Origin: Deltaproteobacteria bacterium
GTDB lineage: Bacteria > Myxococcota_A > Polyangia > JAAYKL01
Reading direction: 5' to 3'
DNA: 37,485 bases
Assembly: GCA_030591725.1 (NCBI GenBank)
Contig: JAUVAN010000005.1
Location: 1 to 37,485 of the forward strand
Shown: positions 16,204-25,125 of the stretch, piece by piece
How the letters are laid out: every line of letters begins with the position of its first letter
Numbering within the stretch: position 1 is the stretch's first letter
Notes under the pieces: model-generated
Told to the model about the DNA's origin: nothing
What the model saw: only the letters and a program-made list of their open reading frames with translations
The model's database searches: none
Position numbers and translations under genes: made by a program

Positions 16204-17805
16204 TCAGTTTCGGGGGGTTGCCTCGTGAACGACGACGGTGCCCGCCGCGAGATCCCCTATCCGCTGGCGCTTTTCGGTGAGGGCGATCAGCAGAATGCCC
16301 AGAAGGAAATTGAACATGCTGTCCACCAGGTACTTGAGCATGTTTCGAAGCAGGGCGCGCCCGAGCCCGCAGGGATTCAGGTCCACATGAAGCACCCGTA
16401 TCCGCGCGAGGCGCTTGCCCGGGGTCATGCCCGAGCGGCTCTCCATGATGCTGAAGAGCGCGATCCACACGATCATCCATACGGACGCCACGCCGAAAAA
16501 CTTTAACATGTCCACGAGCCCCGACAGACCGTGCTCCTCTATATCGAATGGGTTGGATTCCACCAATAGAAACCACCCCGCGACCACCGGACCCAGAATT
16601 ATCAGGGAATCCACCATGGTTGCGGCGCCTCTCCTGGCAAGGGACGCTAGCACGAGATCGCCGTGTTCCGTATGAAGCTCGGCCAGCTTGTACCGACGCA
16701 TCCAGCCGGAGATCATGAGCCCCACGATCAGGGCCATGATCGCGCCGACAGCGTTGCCCAGCCAGGAGCCGCCCCCTCCGGCCTGCGCCGCGATCAACCC
16801 ACTTTGCGACAGCCTGGTCTTCTTCACCATCTCCCCGTCACGAACATCGAAGATCGTTATGGAGCCGGGCATGCCCTCGGTGGCGATGAGCAACCTCCCG
16901 GGATCGCCCGTGGGATAGGCTCCCATCCGGGAAATTATCCCGGACGAGACTTCGAAGAATTTCTCGAAGCTCTCGCCCTCCTTGCGAAACCCCTCGATCT
17001 TCTGCTGGAAAATGTCCTCGCTGAGGGTGATGAGCACCGGTTTCCCGTCCAGCACCACTGCGGTCCACACCATGGCGTACTTGCCCATCTTCACGGCGAA
17101 CGGCAGGGTCTCTATGGGTTGTGTCGCGAACCCGGACAGCCCTTCCCTGTAGTGGATCCCCTCCTCTCCCCGGGCGAACACCATGGGGCCGGATGGGGTA
17201 TCGAGTATATCGAGTTTGAAGAAGTTGAGATTGTCACCACTCCCCGTCGGCAGGTCTTTCACCTCGGACGTCTTCCACGCGCCGTCAGTAAAGACAAGCT
17301 GTTCCAGTCGATCGCCCTCGATCTCGAACATGGACGGTCGGCCGGAAAGGAGAAAGGCCTCGGACGTGTAGCCCAACCTCCGGTCAACCCGCACGGGCAC
17401 GGTGCCCCCGGCCGACATGGCCGCCACCACATCGGATCCGACGATCCAGAGCGTCTCGTCCGTGGCGAGCAGCTGGGGGTCCAGGACCGGTGGGAGCTTC
17501 GCCTCATCCGGCGGATCTTCGGAGTCGGGGGCCCATTTTAGCAGCTGCGTGTGGACGGGATCATCGGGGTTCAGAGCGACCCCTGAATCCGCGACCAGCC
17601 AGACGGCCCCCTTCCAGAAGGCGCCCCTCGAAGGATCGATGCTTCTGCCGCCCAGGTTCTGCCCCATGACAGTGTGGATTGTCATGAACATGGCGATGAT
17701 GGGGATGGCGATCTGCACGAACGCTGCAACACCCACCGAGAAGCCGGCCTTTTTGATAAAGGCGGTCTTGGCGGCAGGCGATACGTAACCTTTCGGTGTC
17801 TCCAT
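16204..17805 (-). CDS. RDD family membrane protein with large N-terminal extension
   Basis: 533 residues. One N-terminal membrane segment (residues ~18-45, VGVAAFVQIAIPIIAMFMT) is followed by ~310 residues of beta-rich, probably extracytoplasmic sequence. Then comes another hydrophobic segment (~350-372) and an RDD domain (~385-530), which has R-D-type motifs, SLARRGAATMVDSLIIL, MTPGKRLARIRVL and KRQRIGDLAAGTVVV. RDD proteins are often transporter-like (ion or metabolite); the substrate here is unknown. The extension is unlike the usual short RDD proteins and looks like a beta-propeller-type sensor (VLDPQLLATDETLWIVGSD). It is divergent from tex. Confidence 0.75.
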   Translation of the reverse strand: METPKGYVSPAAKTAFIKKAGFSVGVAAFVQIAIPIIAMFMTIHTVMGQNLGGRSIDPSRGAFWKGAVWLVADSGVALNPDDPVHTQLLKWAPDSEDPPDEAKLPPVLDPQLLATDETLWIVGSDVVAAMSAGGTVPVRVDRRLGYTSEAFLLSGRPSMFEIEGDRLEQLVFTDGAWKTSEVKDLPTGSGDNLNFFKLDILDTPSGPMVFARGEEGIHYREGLSGFATQPIETLPFAVKMGKYAMVWTAVVLDGKPVLITLSEDIFQQKIEGFRKEGESFEKFFEVSSGIISRMGAYPTGDPGRLLIATEGMPGSITIFDVRDGEMVKKTRLSQSGLIAAQAGGGGSWLGNAVGAIMALIVGLMISGWMRRYKLAELHTEHGDLVLASLARRGAATMVDSLIILGPVVAGWFLLVESNPFDIEEHGLSGLVDMLKFFGVASVWMIVWIALFSIMESRSGMTPGKRLARIRVLHVDLNPCGLGRALLRNMLKYLVDSMFNFLLGILLIALTEKRQRIGDLAAGTVVVHEATPRN

Positions 17806-17912
17806 CAGTTCACTTTATCCTAATAAATCCGTCGATGGAAAACGAAAACGGGTTGCGGCAGTTGCGGCTGATGGGTAAGTTTTCTCCTTGCTGAAACTGG
17901 AGGTGTTCGTCA

Positions 17913-20201
17913 ATGACGCAGACAATCGAGTTCAATCCCGTTCCCTTCATCTCAAAGGAGCTGCAACTGCCCGGCTCGAGCGTGGAGGCGGTGGTGAAGC
18001 TGCTCAACGACGGGAACACTGTGCCCTTCATAGCGCGCTACAGAAAAGAGGCCACTGGCAGTCTCGATGAGATCCAGATTCGGGCTATCGAAGAGCGCGC
18101 CACGTACCTGGAGGAACTGGAGAAAAGAAGACAGGCGATATTGTCCTCCATAGAGGAGCAGGGAAAGCTCACCGACGAGCTGAAGGCGAAGATCCTCCAG
18201 TGTCAGGTGAAGTCAACCCTCGAGGATCTCTATCTACCGTACAAGAAGAAACGCCGAACGAGGGCGACCGTCGCAAAGGAAAAGGGGCTGGAGCCGTTGG
18301 CCTTGCGCATCGCGTCGCAGCCGAAGGATGGAGATCCCATTGCGGAGGCGGCTCAATTCATCGACGACGAGAAGGGCGTCGAGGACGCGGAGGCGGCGCT
18401 GGCCGGCGCGCGGGATATCGTCGCGGATATGGCGGCCTCGACCGCCGATGTTCGAGCGGTGGTCAGGGAGGCGTTTGCGCACGATGGGGTTCTGGTTTCG
18501 AAGGTCGTCGATAAAAAGAAGGAAGAGGGCAAAAAGTTCAAGGACTACTTCGATTACCGCGAGCCAATCGCGTCGATGCCGTCTCATCGTTTCCTGGCGG
18601 TTCGGCGGGGTGAGCGCGAGGGAGTGTTGAAGACCGGAGTTTCGGTGAACGGCGAGCGGCTCATCGAGAACATTCTGGATTTGATGGGCTTCAATGAGAA
18701 TTCTCCGTTCTGCGGTCAGATGCGCGACGCGATCGAGGACGGCTACAAGAGGCTCATCTCGACCAGCGTCGAGAGCGACATCCGAATAGACCTGAAGCTC
18801 TTGGCGGACAGGGACGCGGTGAACGTGTTCGCCAGAAATCTCCGGGCGCTGCTGCTGGCGGCTCCGCTGGGAGGAAAACCCGTCATCGGCGTGGATCCGG
18901 GCTTGCGCACGGGGTGCAAGTGCGCCGCAGTGGATGCGACCGGGACCTTCTGTGGGAACATGACCTTCAACATCGTTCAGGGCGACAGAGCGGCGAAAGC
19001 GGGGCGAGAGGAGCTCCTTGGCTTCGTCAAGAAGAACGCTCCCGTTGCAATCGCCGTGGGGAATGGAACCGGGGGCAGGGAAACCGAGAAGTTCGTGGTG
19101 GAGTCCCTGAAATCGGTGGGTGATACGAAGACGATGGTGGTGCAGGTCAGCGAGGCGGGGGCGAGTGTTTACAGCGCTTCGGAGCTGGCCGGGAAGGAAT
19201 TCCCCCAGCTGGATTTGACGGTTCGCGGAGCCATCTCGATTGCCCGGAGGCTCCAGGATCCGCTGGCGGAGCTGGTGAAGATCGAACCCAGGGCGATAGG
19301 AGTGGGCCAGTACCAGCACGACGTTCATCAACCGTTGCTCGGGAAGAAGCTCGAAGAGGTTGTCGAGAGCTGCGTCAACGGTGTCGGAGTAGATCTGAAC
19401 ACCACGAGCGCTCCATTGCTCGCGAGGGTGGCCGGCATAGGGCCGAAGATCGCACAGAATATTATCGAGTTCAGGAAGGACAACGGAGAGTTCAGGAGCA
19501 GGCGGCAGCTTCTGAAAGTCAAGAAGCTCGGCCGCAAGGCGTTTGAACAGGCGGCTGGATTCTTGAGAATTCGCTCCGGGGAGAATCCCCTGGACGCGTC
19601 GGCTGTTCATCCGGAGCGATATGAGCTGGTTGAAGAGATCGCAGTGGACATGGGGGTTGAGCTGTCCACGCTCGTCGGGGACGAGGAATTGTCCGATCGG
19701 ATAGACATCAAAAGGTACGTGGGAGACACAGTGGGTGAGCCCACTTTGCGGGATATCGTCGACGAGCTGAAGAAACCCGGGCGTGATCCACGGGACGAAT
19801 TCGAGCCGCCGGCGTTCCGTGATGATATCAACGCCCTGGAAGATCTCCAGCAGGGGATGGAGCTGGAAGGCGTGGTTACCAACGTAACCAACTTCGGCGC
19901 GTTCGTGGATGTGGGTGTGCATCGGGACGGGCTGGTTCACATCTCCCAGCTCGCCGATCGGTTCGTCAAGGATCCAAACGACATCGTCAAGGTGGGTGAC
20001 AAGATCAAGGTTCGCGTGATGGAAGTAGATCTCGAGCGCGGGAGGATCTCATTCACCGCCAAGACCGGCGCGCCTCCCCAACAGTCGAGCGGCCGTCCCC
20101 GGGAAGACAGGCGTCCAACCGATACCCAGGGACCCGACAAGGGCAAAGAAAAGAAGGCGCAGTTCTCTCACAATCCCTTCGCCAACCTGTTGAAAAAGTA
20201 G
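17913..20201 (+). CDS. tex: Tex transcription accessory protein
   Basis: 762 residues, close to the family length. Order seen: N-terminal helical domain with KRRTRATVAKEKGLEPLA (~110-135), a YqgF/RNase-H-like domain beginning GVDPGLRTGCKCAAVD (~330), helix-hairpin-helix segments LARVAGIGPKIAQNIIEFR and LLKVKKLGRKAFEQAAGFL (~505-555), and an S1 domain (~647-718, EGVVTNVTNFGAFVDVG...ISFTAK). A basic tail (KGKEKKAQFSHNPFANLLKK) follows the S1 domain. GGAGGTG precedes the ATG. Tex binds RNA and affects transcription and stress tolerance in other bacteria. Complete and intact. Confidence 0.95.
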   Translation: MTQTIEFNPVPFISKELQLPGSSVEAVVKLLNDGNTVPFIARYRKEATGSLDEIQIRAIEERATYLEELEKRRQAILSSIEEQGKLTDELKAKILQCQVKSTLEDLYLPYKKKRRTRATVAKEKGLEPLALRIASQPKDGDPIAEAAQFIDDEKGVEDAEAALAGARDIVADMAASTADVRAVVREAFAHDGVLVSKVVDKKKEEGKKFKDYFDYREPIASMPSHRFLAVRRGEREGVLKTGVSVNGERLIENILDLMGFNENSPFCGQMRDAIEDGYKRLISTSVESDIRIDLKLLADRDAVNVFARNLRALLLAAPLGGKPVIGVDPGLRTGCKCAAVDATGTFCGNMTFNIVQGDRAAKAGREELLGFVKKNAPVAIAVGNGTGGRETEKFVVESLKSVGDTKTMVVQVSEAGASVYSASELAGKEFPQLDLTVRGAISIARRLQDPLAELVKIEPRAIGVGQYQHDVHQPLLGKKLEEVVESCVNGVGVDLNTTSAPLLARVAGIGPKIAQNIIEFRKDNGEFRSRRQLLKVKKLGRKAFEQAAGFLRIRSGENPLDASAVHPERYELVEEIAVDMGVELSTLVGDEELSDRIDIKRYVGDTVGEPTLRDIVDELKKPGRDPRDEFEPPAFRDDINALEDLQQGMELEGVVTNVTNFGAFVDVGVHRDGLVHISQLADRFVKDPNDIVKVGDKIKVRVMEVDLERGRISFTAKTGAPPQQSSGRPREDRRPTDTQGPDKGKEKKAQFSHNPFANLLKK

Positions 20202-20204
20202 GTG

Positions 20205-20220
20205 CAACCCCCCGTGGTTG
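20205..20220 (+). other. small hairpin in convergent tex/kinase gap
   Basis: CAACC (20205-20209) pairs with GGTTG (20216-20220) around a CCCCGT loop, just after the tex stop. No T run follows, so it is not a convincing intrinsic terminator. A second weak hairpin overlaps the kinase 3' end near 20233-20253. The gap is only 39 bases and holds nothing else. Confidence 0.25.
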
Positions 20221-20240
20221 TCCTGTCATCGACTTGGGGT

Positions 20241-21629
20241 TCAAATATAACCCAGGAAATATGCTGCGGCCGCGCTGCCTGCGATCGCCAGAACGATTCC
20301 GGCGACGATCAACCCGATCCTGCCCGCTCTTCCATCGGAGCCCGCCGTCCCGTCGAGACGCACTGATCCGACCAAGACCGACTGGCTCGGATCCCGGCGG
20401 GCCGTGCCTGGCGAGGCCGGATCGAACTCGTCCGCAAGCGGAGGCTCGGGCGGAATGGACTTCGCCTGCTCGAACATCTCGTCCACGAGATCGTCGTCGT
20501 CGTCGTCGTATTCCTCGGCCAGCAATGAGGCGGTGATGGGGTTCTCCTTGAGCGAGAACCCTACTCCGGTGGAGCCGTCCACGGGAATGGCGGGAATGGA
20601 ATCCCTGCGCGAAATGGGGTCGTGCAGATCCATCAGCTGGGCCAGCTGTCGTTCGCGTTCACGGCGCTGGGCCATGAGGCTCTCGCCGAAGTTGTCCATC
20701 AGAAAGTTGGAGAACCGCAGGTGTGAGATTACCTGGCCGGACAGGTGCATGTAGTCATCGAGGGCCTGGATGAATTCCTGCCCGCTCTGAAAACGATCGT
20801 CCGGATTTTTGGAAAGCGCCTTTTGAACTATCCGGGAGAGCATCTCGAATTCGGGGAACTCCCGATCGACGAGGGGCGGTATCTGCGCCGCTTTCGCCCG
20901 GCGGAGGGTCTCGTCCTCATCCTTTGTCTTGTACAGGCGTCTTCCGGACAGGAGCTCCCACATGAGGATCCCCGCGGCGAAGAGATCGGCACGACAGTCG
21001 ATCTCCTTTCCCGCCACGTGCTCGGGCGCCATGTAGGCGACCTTGCCCTTCAGGTGGTACTCGTCCAGGTGGTGCTCGGCCCCCACATTATCGAGGGCAA
21101 CCTTGGCGATTCCGAAATCGCACAGCTTGACGTCCCCCTCGCTGGAGATCAGCACGTTGGTGGGTGACACGTCCCTGTGGATGATGCCCAGAAGTTTACC
21201 GTTGTCGTCGTTCAGCCGGTGGGCGTAGTCGAGTCCCCGCAACGCCTCGATGATGATATAGACCGCGAACTGGAGCGGCAGGGAGATCTTGGCGCGAGAC
21301 AGCAAGCCGAGGAGCCGGTTCAGGTCGACGCCCTCCACATACTCCATGGCGATGTAGAACTGCCCGTCGATCTGACCGAGCTCGTTGGTCTGGACCACAT
21401 TGGCGTGGGAGAGCCGGGCACACAGCTTGGCCTCCTTGATGAGCATCTCGCAAAAACTCGCGTCCTCGTTGAGGTGGGGCAGGATGCGTTTGATGACGCA
21501 GAGGCGCTCCGTTCCAAGGCTCGTGTAGGTCTTGGAAAGGAAAATCTCGGCCATCCCACCCTTGCCGATGAGATCGAACAGGTAGTACGGACCAAATTGA
21601 GAAGGAAGGTCTGGAGTAGTATCGATCAC
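20241..21629 (-). CDS. Ser/Thr protein kinase, PknB-like, with C-terminal TM anchor
   Basis: 462 residues. The kinase domain spans ~12-290: glycine loop IGKGGMAEIF, Lys K47 (CVIKRIL), Glu E66, catalytic D153 in HRDVSPTN, DFG D171, APEHVAG, and the D-x-W-like SGRRL region. The HRDVSP form replaces HRDLKP and is a frequent Myxococcota variant; the catalytic Asp is intact. A low-complexity acidic linker (~385-435, DDDDDLVDEM) leads to a C-terminal membrane segment (GLIVAGIVLAIAGSAAAAYFLGYI). It is likely a type II-like kinase with its catalytic domain in the cytoplasm. No sensor domain is seen. It stands head-to-head with the mazEF operon. Confidence 0.93.
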   Translation of the reverse strand: MIDTTPDLPSQFGPYYLFDLIGKGGMAEIFLSKTYTSLGTERLCVIKRILPHLNEDASFCEMLIKEAKLCARLSHANVVQTNELGQIDGQFYIAMEYVEGVDLNRLLGLLSRAKISLPLQFAVYIIIEALRGLDYAHRLNDDNGKLLGIIHRDVSPTNVLISSEGDVKLCDFGIAKVALDNVGAEHHLDEYHLKGKVAYMAPEHVAGKEIDCRADLFAAGILMWELLSGRRLYKTKDEDETLRRAKAAQIPPLVDREFPEFEMLSRIVQKALSKNPDDRFQSGQEFIQALDDYMHLSGQVISHLRFSNFLMDNFGESLMAQRRERERQLAQLMDLHDPISRRDSIPAIPVDGSTGVGFSLKENPITASLLAEEYDDDDDDLVDEMFEQAKSIPPEPPLADEFDPASPGTARRDPSQSVLVGSVRLDGTAGSDGRAGRIGLIVAGIVLAIAGSAAAAYFLGYI

Positions 21630-21687
21630 GGAAAGGATACTCGCGCTTTAGGCTTTTTCCGTCAAGCGGGTGAGGGAGGTGGATCGT

Positions 21688-21716
21688 TTGCAATCTACAA
21701 CACACTGCGGTATGAT
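21688..21716 (+). promoter_or_regulatory. candidate sigma70-type promoter of mazEF, with flanking inverted repeat
   Basis: TTGCAA (21688-21693), 17-base spacer, TATGAT (21711-21716; five of six to consensus). The antitoxin ATG is at 21743, after AAGGAG at 21731-21736. An imperfect inverted repeat, TTGCAAT (21688-21694) and ATTGTAA (21719-21725), brackets the promoter and could be an operator bound by the antitoxin, as is usual for such pairs. Autoregulation is inferred, not shown. Confidence 0.6.
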
Positions 21717-21742
21717 GAATTGTAATACCCAAGGAGAAAGAG

Positions 21743-21985
21743 ATGAGTACCGCAAAGATCGCTATCACAATTGAAGAAAACTTGCTGGGCAAGCTTGATC
21801 GCCTGGTCAAGGCGCATGTTTTTCCAAATCGCAGTAAAGCGATTCAGGAAGCTGTGTCAGACAAGCTGGCAAGAATGGACCATCGACGCCTTGCCCAGGA
21901 GTGTTCAAAACTCGACAAGAGCTTCGAGCAGGCCATGGCGGAAGAAGGGCTGAACTCGGAGATTGATTCATGGCCAGAATATTGA
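21743..21985 (+). CDS. ribbon-helix-helix antitoxin of MazEF-type pair
   Basis: 80 residues. The N-terminal strand [19 protein letters not shown] and helix pair [16 protein letters not shown] are a ribbon-helix-helix (CopG-like) DNA-binding fold. The C-terminal half ([16 protein letters not shown]) is the acidic region that would wrap and block the toxin; the terminal WPEY is common in this antitoxin type. A good ribosome-binding site (AAGGAG) precedes the ATG. The gene overlaps the toxin by 16 bases, the normal antitoxin-first order. It should bind its own promoter and neutralise MazF. Confidence 0.88.
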   Translation: MSTAKIAITIEENLLGKLDRLVKAHVFPNRSKAIQEAVSDKLARMDHRRLAQECSKLDKSFEQAMAEEGLNSEIDSWPEY

Positions 21986-22308
21986 GAGGTGATATTGTCT
22001 GGGCCGATCTGAACCCGACCAAAGGGCACGAGCAGGCAGGTTTGCGCCCTGTTTTGATTCTGAGTCAGGACGTCTTCAATGAACGCTCCGGCACCGTCAT
22101 CGCTGTAGCCCTCACAAGCCGGCCACAACGGGCCGGGTTTCCTCTCAATCTGGAAATGGACAGCCCCAAGCTTCCAAAGCGATCGTGGGCCAAGATCAGC
22201 CAGATTCGTACGCTCTCGGTCCAAAGACTAAGAAAAAAACTTGGCCGGGCTTCTGCCGAGGAGCTTGCGCTTGTCATCGAAGGACTCAATGAGATAATCG
22301 GGGGATAA
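21970..22308 (+). CDS. mazF: MazF-type endoribonuclease toxin
   Basis: 112 residues with the MazF/PemK signature: [27 protein letters not shown], then VIAVALTSR and the C-terminal [21 protein letters not shown]. The conserved Arg of RPVLIL and the Thr/Ser of ALTS are the expected catalytic-site residues. It should cleave mRNA at short sequences when freed from the antitoxin. The start codon lies within the antitoxin gene, so expression is coupled. The pair sits between two minus-strand genes and may be a small acquired module, but base usage does not look foreign. Confidence 0.92.
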   Translation: MARILRGDIVWADLNPTKGHEQAGLRPVLILSQDVFNERSGTVIAVALTSRPQRAGFPLNLEMDSPKLPKRSWAKISQIRTLSVQRLRKKLGRASAEELALVIEGLNEIIGG

Positions 22309-22340
22309 CACCGCCCGCTTCCATCCGTCCCCCGGTACAG

Positions 22341-24974
22341 TCAAGCGCTTGTGGTTTTCTCGAAGGTCAGTTTCTCTCCGTCCCCTTCGATGACAAGTCG
22401 ATCTCCCCGAGTGACGTCATTGGAGAGCACCATCTTTGCGACCGGGCCCTCGATCAGCCGCTGGATGGTGCGCCGCATGGGACGGGCGCCGAGCTCCGGG
22501 TCGAAGCCGCCGGCCGCGATCAGCGTGTCGACGACGCCTTCCCCGACCTCCAGGGACACTCCCTTTTCGGTCTCCAGCTGTTTTGAGAGTCCGTTCAGCA
22601 TGAGCATGGCGATCTCGCCGACCTCGGGCCTGGTCAACGGCGCGAAAACCAGGGGCTCGTCGATCCGGTTCCACAACTCCGGCGCAAGCGCTTCCCGGGC
22701 GGCGCCGAGAATGGACTCACAGATCCTGTCCCCGTCGGGCTCGGGCTCGTCTTCACCGGCGCTGAAGCCCACCCGCCGCCTGGGGGCCGAGAGGTTCCTC
22801 ATATCGGAACCGAGGTTGCTCGTCATGACGATGACTGTGTTTTCAAAAACGATGGTGCGTCCCTTGCCGTCGGTCAGACGACCGTAGTCGAGGACCTGGA
22901 GCAGGACCTGCAACACATCCCGGTGGGCTTTCTCGATCTCGTCGAGAAGGATCAGACAGTAGGGGCGCTTTCTTACCGCCTCTGTGAACTGCCCACCGTC
23001 CTCGTGCCCCACGTACCCGGGCGGCGCCCCGATCATTCGGGCCACGGCGTGAGCTTCTGAAAACTCGGTCATGTCCAGGCGTATCATGGAGTCGCTGTCC
23101 GTGAAGAGCAGGTCCGCGAGTGCTTTTGCGGTTTCGGTCTTGCCCACACCGGTCGGTCCGAGGAAGAGCAGCGACCCAATGGGGCGCCCCGATCTGAAAC
23201 CGGCGGCGTTGCGGCGCAGCGTCTCTCCGAGCGCATCGAGAACATGGCGATGGCCGATGATACGTTCGGCCAGATCCGATTCCAGGTTGAGCAGACGATC
23301 ATGGTCGCTTGTACTCAGACGCTTTGCCGGAACGCCGATCTGCTCGGCCAGAACATCGGCGATATCCTCGTCGGACACCAGACCGGCATGGGATCTGCGA
23401 ACCCTGGCTCCCGCCAGATCCAGCAACGCGAGCGCCTTGTCCGGCAGCGCGCGGTCGTGCACGTATCTGGACGACAGTTTTACTGCCGCCGTGAGCGCCT
23501 CCGGGGTGTATGAGAGCTGATGGTGTTCGGCGTAGGACGGCGCCGCACCTTCGATTATCCGCACTGCCTCGTCGTGGTCCGGCTCGTCGATCTCGATGAC
23601 CGTGAAGCGCCGGGCGAGGGCTGGATCCGATTCCACATGGTGGGAGTACTCTTCGCTGGTGGTGGCCGCGATACAGGGCATCTCTCCGCGACCGAGGGAC
23701 ACCTTGAGATCCTGGACGGCCTCAGCGCCATCCGAGGAAGCCAGGAGTGCGTGTATCTCATCAAAGAACAGGACCACCCGCCCGTTGGAGCGAATGACTT
23801 CCTCCCGCAGGGCATCAAACCGCTCGGACAGGGCGCCCCTCAGAGATGTTCCCGAAAGCAGGTCTCCTGACCTGACCTCCAGCAGGATGCGGTCCTCGAG
23901 TCCGGGGGCCTCTCCTTTCACGAGCTTGCAGGCAAGACCCTCGACGATCGCAGTCTTTCCGACCCCGGGGGCTCCCACCAGACAGGGGCTGTTGGCCCGC
24001 CGCTTGTTTAGCACGTCGGCGATCCGTTCCATCTCGCGTTCGCGGCCGATGATCTCCTCGACATGGCCCCTTGCGGCGTCGGCCGTGATGTTTCGCCCGA
24101 TGGCGGCCAGGGTTGGAAATTCGGATGGAGACAGATCGAATCGCGAGAGCGGATCGGAGCCGAAAAGAACCGGTTCAGGGGTGATCGGGACTGCCCGGTG
24201 TCTGGGCTGCACCTCAGGTGGAGCGCTTTCAACGGGAGCCACCGAAGCCTGGTTGCCATTTTTGGATTCGGATCTCAGGGCTCTCGTTTTCTGCTGGGCC
24301 TGCTCGAGGGAGCTTCCCATATTTGAAGGAGGACGCCGCTGCGAGAGGCCCGGGAGTTCCGGTTGCCCGCAAGCGGGTTTCCCTTGTCGGCGATTCTGCG
24401 CGACGGGCTCGGATTGCAACGGAGAAGTTTTCAGTTGATCCGGAAGGGGAAGGGACTCGCGATTGAAGTCTCCTCCCGGACGCGCAACGGTGTCGTTGCC
24501 GACGGGGGACCCGTGTTCCCGGGTCAGGCTGGTGGTCATGTTGCGAAGCGCCTGATTTCTTATCACATCAACATTCAGCCCCCCCTCCAGGAGGATCAGA
24601 TGTCCCTCGCAGCGCCGGACTGTCGCAATTGCGGCGAGCACATGGATCGCGGAAGGTGTGTTGACTCCCAGAGAATCCGCATACTTGTTCGCCTTTTCAA
24701 TTACTTCATCAACGATTTCGGATGGTTCCGGCTCTGAATTGCGAATTGCGTTGCGGAGTTTGGTCTCTGTCAGGCCTCTCAGAGTGAGGGTCCTCGCAGC
24801 CGCGCCGGTGCCGGTGAGGATGGCCAGCAGGAGGTAACCGGTACTCATCTCCCCGTTTCCATTGCGGGCAAAATCGGCGGCCCGATTCAGCACTTCCTGG
24901 ATTGTTCCGGATGTCGCGATGCTCATATTCTTCAATAAATCCAAACTCTTACGAACTTCCAAGGAGTATGCCAT
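22341..24974 (-). CDS. ClpA/ClpC-like double AAA+ ATPase
   Basis: 877 residues from ATG 24974 (a TTG lies six bases upstream). A Clp N domain (~1-145, two related helical repeats) precedes a ~130-residue Pro/Gln/Ser-rich linker. D1 has Walker A GAPGVGKTAIVEG (~333), Walker B FFDEIHAL and an Arg finger in ALARRF. No coiled-coil M domain lies between D1 and D2, unlike ClpB. D2 has Walker A GPTGVGKTETAKAL (~603) and Walker B ILLDEIEKAH. A VGF motif (RRRVGFSAG) sits where ClpA/ClpC carry the IGF/IGL ClpP-binding loop, suggesting ClpP coupling, though the Val is atypical. No clpP or clpS is nearby. It is a protein unfoldase; substrates are unknown. Confidence 0.9.
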   Translation of the reverse strand: MAYSLEVRKSLDLLKNMSIATSGTIQEVLNRAADFARNGNGEMSTGYLLLAILTGTGAAARTLTLRGLTETKLRNAIRNSEPEPSEIVDEVIEKANKYADSLGVNTPSAIHVLAAIATVRRCEGHLILLEGGLNVDVIRNQALRNMTTSLTREHGSPVGNDTVARPGGDFNRESLPLPDQLKTSPLQSEPVAQNRRQGKPACGQPELPGLSQRRPPSNMGSSLEQAQQKTRALRSESKNGNQASVAPVESAPPEVQPRHRAVPITPEPVLFGSDPLSRFDLSPSEFPTLAAIGRNITADAARGHVEEIIGREREMERIADVLNKRRANSPCLVGAPGVGKTAIVEGLACKLVKGEAPGLEDRILLEVRSGDLLSGTSLRGALSERFDALREEVIRSNGRVVLFFDEIHALLASSDGAEAVQDLKVSLGRGEMPCIAATTSEEYSHHVESDPALARRFTVIEIDEPDHDEAVRIIEGAAPSYAEHHQLSYTPEALTAAVKLSSRYVHDRALPDKALALLDLAGARVRRSHAGLVSDEDIADVLAEQIGVPAKRLSTSDHDRLLNLESDLAERIIGHRHVLDALGETLRRNAAGFRSGRPIGSLLFLGPTGVGKTETAKALADLLFTDSDSMIRLDMTEFSEAHAVARMIGAPPGYVGHEDGGQFTEAVRKRPYCLILLDEIEKAHRDVLQVLLQVLDYGRLTDGKGRTIVFENTVIVMTSNLGSDMRNLSAPRRRVGFSAGEDEPEPDGDRICESILGAAREALAPELWNRIDEPLVFAPLTRPEVGEIAMLMLNGLSKQLETEKGVSLEVGEGVVDTLIAAGGFDPELGARPMRRTIQRLIEGPVAKMVLSNDVTRGDRLVIEGDGEKLTFEKTTSA

Positions 24975-25125
24975 AACCAATTGTACCGGGCAAATTTTTG
25001 GTCTTTTTTTTGCCGGAGCGAGCCGATCCGGCCTCCGCCTTGGTCTATTATTAATATTGAACTAAACTGAGAATATGCTGGGGATGTGTGCGTCAAAAAC
25101 AAATGAGTATCAAAGGAGAATCCAC

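Noticed and set aside
18234-19940. A 568-aa minus-strand frame opposite tex
   Set aside because: It is antisense to a complete, well-conserved gene and has low-complexity, non-protein-like composition.
20233-20253. tRNA T-arm-like sequence (GGGGTTCAAATATAACCC)
   Set aside because: No acceptor, D or anticodon arm fits around it, and it overlaps the kinase 3' end; it is a chance hairpin.
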